Positions 61,480-64,000 of a stretch of DNA of 64,000 nt are shown one piece after another. Every line of letters starts with the position of its first letter. The stretch's first letter is position 1. The translations under genes were made by a program, and so were the position numbers. The DNA comes from Rhododendron vialii (lineage: Eukaryota; Streptophyta; Magnoliopsida; Ericales; Ericaceae), in the NCBI RefSeq assembly GCF_030253575.1, contig NC_080557.1, positions 15,786,001 through 15,850,000 on the forward strand, read 5' to 3'. The notes under the pieces were generated by a model, which ran no database searches, was not told the origin of the DNA, and was given only the letters and a program-made list of their open reading frames with translations.

Positions 61480-62186
61480 GTATTGTCCATATGGAAGCAT
61501 CATCCCATTATTCTATTTTTCTCTCTCGTTGCTTTGCCCTTCTTCTCAGGTGCATACTTGATGGTGAGATGTTGGTTTGGGATTGAACTATGAACCGTTT
61601 TGCAGAGTTTGGTTCAAACCAGGAGATAGGTCGATACTTTTTCCTTAATTGTTATCATCTTAACTTTTTGAGGTCTTTGGAAAATCAAGTTGGTTATATG
61701 GTCTGTTATTTCTTGTTTCGTAGCCAAGATAGCAAAGGAGGGATTTGATACTGACAGACAGGTTTGCTATTGTACAATGGCTGTGATGTTGTGTTTTTTC
61801 TAAACTACTTATAGATTTAAAGTTTGCACTTTCTTTTGGTGCAGCTGTGCTGTATCCTTTCTCTGATTATTGTTTTCTTCCGCATAGAGCTGTTGCCTGG
61901 ATTTTCAATGCTGTTATTTGTTTCAGATGATGTAAAAGTATGAGTAATGAAATGTCTTATTTTCTGGAGTTTAAACTTGCACTCATGACAATGCCTTGGT
62001 TTTGTTTACCTTAACTTGAGATATGGCTAGATGTTGCTTTTGACATTCTGTATGTTGGAGACACAAGTGTTATTCATCAAAGCTTGAAAGAGCGGCAGGA
62101 GCTTCTCCGTAAAGTTGTTATGCCTATAAAGGGTCGGTTGGAAATTTTGGTTCCTAGTGGTGGTTTTAATGACCATCGGCCTTCTG

Positions 62187-62904
62187 GTAAGCGATGATTT
62201 GCGATCTCTAGTAAATAGCTGGTACAGTGCTGGAATATTTTTAGTACCCGGTGCAGAAGACATACTTGGTGTGAGTTTGGATAAAATGGTCTATGACGCC
62301 TTGTAAACACAATTTTCCTTGGAAAATAAAGGAAGTATGCTACAAAAATTATGAATTTTGTAGTGTTCCGGATCCTTAACATGAAAATTAGGTGAATCCG
62401 ACACTTATACTCATATCCAGCACCTGCACGCGATTTCATGTAACATAGGTGCTTCATGCTGTTAGAAGTTTTGTAACTAGCCTGTTACCTAACCATTGCA
62501 CCATGGTGTAACAACCCAGAGTTTATGCACCTTACTCAAGAGAGTTACTAGCCACTAGGCCTCTTTTTCATCCCTTATTACAACTTGCCTATCAAATAAG
62601 GCAAGGAAATTTCAATTCAGCCAATTCTCAAATTTGGATAAGAAACGATCTATGAGTTATAGGTTATAAAAACTTAAACCACGGGCAGTTGGCTATAACA
62701 AACTCACACCAAGTATGTTTAAACCTGAGGTTGACCACCTCCAGATGAGTCTTACGACTCTTATCCATAATCTGAGTCTTATGCCTAGTTTGGCATTAAA
62801 GTTGAAAACTGAATATGCTTCCTACGTGATTGTCCAACCAGATCGGACACATACCCCATATCCTTACGAAACTGTCGAGTGTCTGATGTGGTTATTTCAT
62901 TCCA
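62187..62904 (+). other. LIG4 intron start
   Basis: Follows a good GTAAGC donor. I looked for the next ligase exon (PSW.. to RDEGIVLKDL-type sequence) up to the window edge and did not find it, so it is off the window or lost. Confidence 0.5.
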
Positions 62905-62920
62905 TTTCAAAGAGCCCATT

Positions 62921-63864
62921 TTTTTTTTTTGAACGGCGAAATATTATTATTGGGGAAAGGGGTCCAACCAAGAGTTGGAAAACAGCCATAAGGGACAAAG
63001 TCCCAACACCAAAGAGCCAAAGAAGCCCAGATAAAACAACGAAGCACAAAAACACCTAAGGGCCAAATAAGCCCAAATACAACTAAGGGCCTAAAACCCA
63101 GATCAAACAGTGAAAGCCCACACACCAAGAAGACCCAAAACCTAGCCCTAATCAACAGATCCCCCCCGTCCACCCTCTTCCACCACCGCCACCAGACAGA
63201 GACAGAGCATGTACCACCAACCACTGGACCACCCAGTCGACAACCACCGTGCTACCTCCAGCAACCCATCGACTAAGCGAACCGAAACCCAAAAATCAGC
63301 CACTGCTGTGGATGCTCAACCTAAGCCGTTAAGCAAACATAGGAAAACTCAATAGTAGATCCGTGGGGGAGACCACACCGGCCGACTACCACACACACCT
63401 TTAGGCAGCACATCGGAAAACCCAAGGGAGAACCAATAAGTGAGGAAGCCAGCCATGGGGAAGCAGAGAAACAGATCTGCCGATCAAGATAGGGGAACGA
63501 AAATAAAGGGAGGGGAGGATCGAGACGGATGAAACCGGATCTTACCAATACCACTCACTGGTGACTGAGAAACCCCAAAGTTGACCCGTCGGCCGAAATC
63601 AGCACACACAAGACAGATCTGGAAAAGCCCACTCGTAATCATTCACAAGCATCGGCCAAAACCCCGCCACAATCCGCTGAAACAGTACGCCGTTCATTTT
63701 GTGAATAACATGAAAAAAGAGAGATCAGAAGCAGGAGGGTGGATGGAGGTAGAGAACGGATAGAGGGAGAGGGATGAGATAAGGTGGAGAAAGGAAGACC
63801 GGGGGGGGGGGGGGGGGGGGGGGAATGCCTTTTAGAGAGAGAGGAGAGAGAAAGGAGTCGTCTC
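62921..63864 (-). mobile_element. Retroposed insertion with poly-A tail and 16-bp target duplication
   Basis: TTTCAAAGAGCCCATT is repeated exactly at 62905-62920 and 63865-63880. The inner left edge is a T run followed by GAACGGCGAAATATTATTAT, which on the minus strand reads AATATTTCGCCGTTC then poly-A, the style of plant LINE 3' ends. The 944-bp body has no reverse transcriptase frame. Its 5' part on the minus strand is CT-rich with a poly-C tract. Either a 5'-truncated LINE tail or a non-autonomous relative. Confidence 0.8.
63801..63823. repeat. Poly-G tract
   Basis: 23 uninterrupted G residues inside the retroposed insert near its 5' end (minus strand), followed by AATGCC. Confidence 0.95.
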
Positions 63865-64000
63865 TTTCAAAGAGCCCATTAACGTACTTCGACAATGTCT
63901 TGAGGCACGTTGGGAATATGTTATCTTGTGAGATTTTAAAGATGTGGTGAGATGTTCGGTTGCGATGGCTTTTAAGGGTTGGGTTCCAGTTTCTGAAAAC

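Larger units (their letters stand above)
52958..62186 (+). pseudogene. LIG4: DNA ligase IV homologue, apparently a decayed copy (continues right)
   Basis: DNA ligase IV seals breaks in non-homologous end joining with XRCC4. Homologous exons: 52958-53092, 55869-55960, 57282-57367, 57469-57570, 59927-60001, 60303-60394, 60985-61056, 61550-61629, 61724-61761, 61845-61851 and 62031-62186. Landmarks: GMSRQSYDARRLFNWRKGG; FHPDAEDLFNVTCDLKLVCE without its first residue; the adenylation motif CKFDGDRIQIHKNG with the catalytic Lys; LDGEMLVWD; GDTSVIHQSLKERQELL. Lesions: about 60 N-terminal codons are not found and an in-frame TAA precedes 52958; the start of the exon at 57469 (DLKLGMSEK-type sequence and its acceptor) is missing; the donor after 60001 is AT instead of GT; TGA at 61584-61586 interrupts VWD-TMNRFAEFG. 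The C-terminal ligase core and BRCT domains would lie off the window. Sequencing error cannot explain all four. Confidence 0.85.

Overview
The window is nuclear DNA from a flowering plant, most likely a eudicot. The genes have many GT-AG introns with AT-rich, T-rich interiors. The recognisable families are plant-typical (LisH/SRP40-like nucleolar protein, RPL7, a REM-type two-B3-domain protein, protein At-4/1, plant DNA ligase IV). The spaces are packed with plant transposon debris and CT/GA microsatellites. An Ericales-like genome is only a guess; nothing here fixes the species.

Layout. 1177-6081 (minus): LisH-domain, lysine-rich SRP40/Nopp140-like gene whose C-terminal exon lies off the left edge. 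6.1-8.0 kb: intergenic stretch with foldback and hAT-type MITEs, and a telo-box motif next to the gene on each side. 9010-11441 (plus): complete six-coding-exon RPL7. 11.7-26.5 kb: accessory DNA with Stowaway, hAT-like and foldback MITEs, a tRNA-derived SINE, a retroposed element, G-rich minisatellites and one possible small gene at 13381-13644. 26561-35203 (minus): complete B3-domain gene (537 codons in six exons), whose introns hold a decayed LINE and a hAT remnant with target-site duplication. 37-44 kb: AT-rich DNA with a 2.77-kb solo LTR that itself carries a foldback element. 44885-50695 (minus): complete eight-exon At-4/1 gene. 52958-62186 and beyond (plus): a DNA ligase IV locus carrying several independent lesions, including an in-frame stop, a destroyed splice donor, a missing exon start and no recognisable N-terminus. 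Its introns hold a 295-bp TRIM and a retroposed insertion with a 16-bp target duplication.

How the genes relate. These are independently transcribed plant genes, not an operon. The only functional link visible is at the left: the SRP40-like gene and RPL7 are divergently arranged, both belong to ribosome biogenesis, and both have a telo-box near the start. I found no CRISPR, defence or biosynthetic cluster. The strongest new observations are the decayed LIG4 copy with a conserved 7-nt microexon, a GC-AG intron in At-4/1, and several precisely bounded mobile elements.
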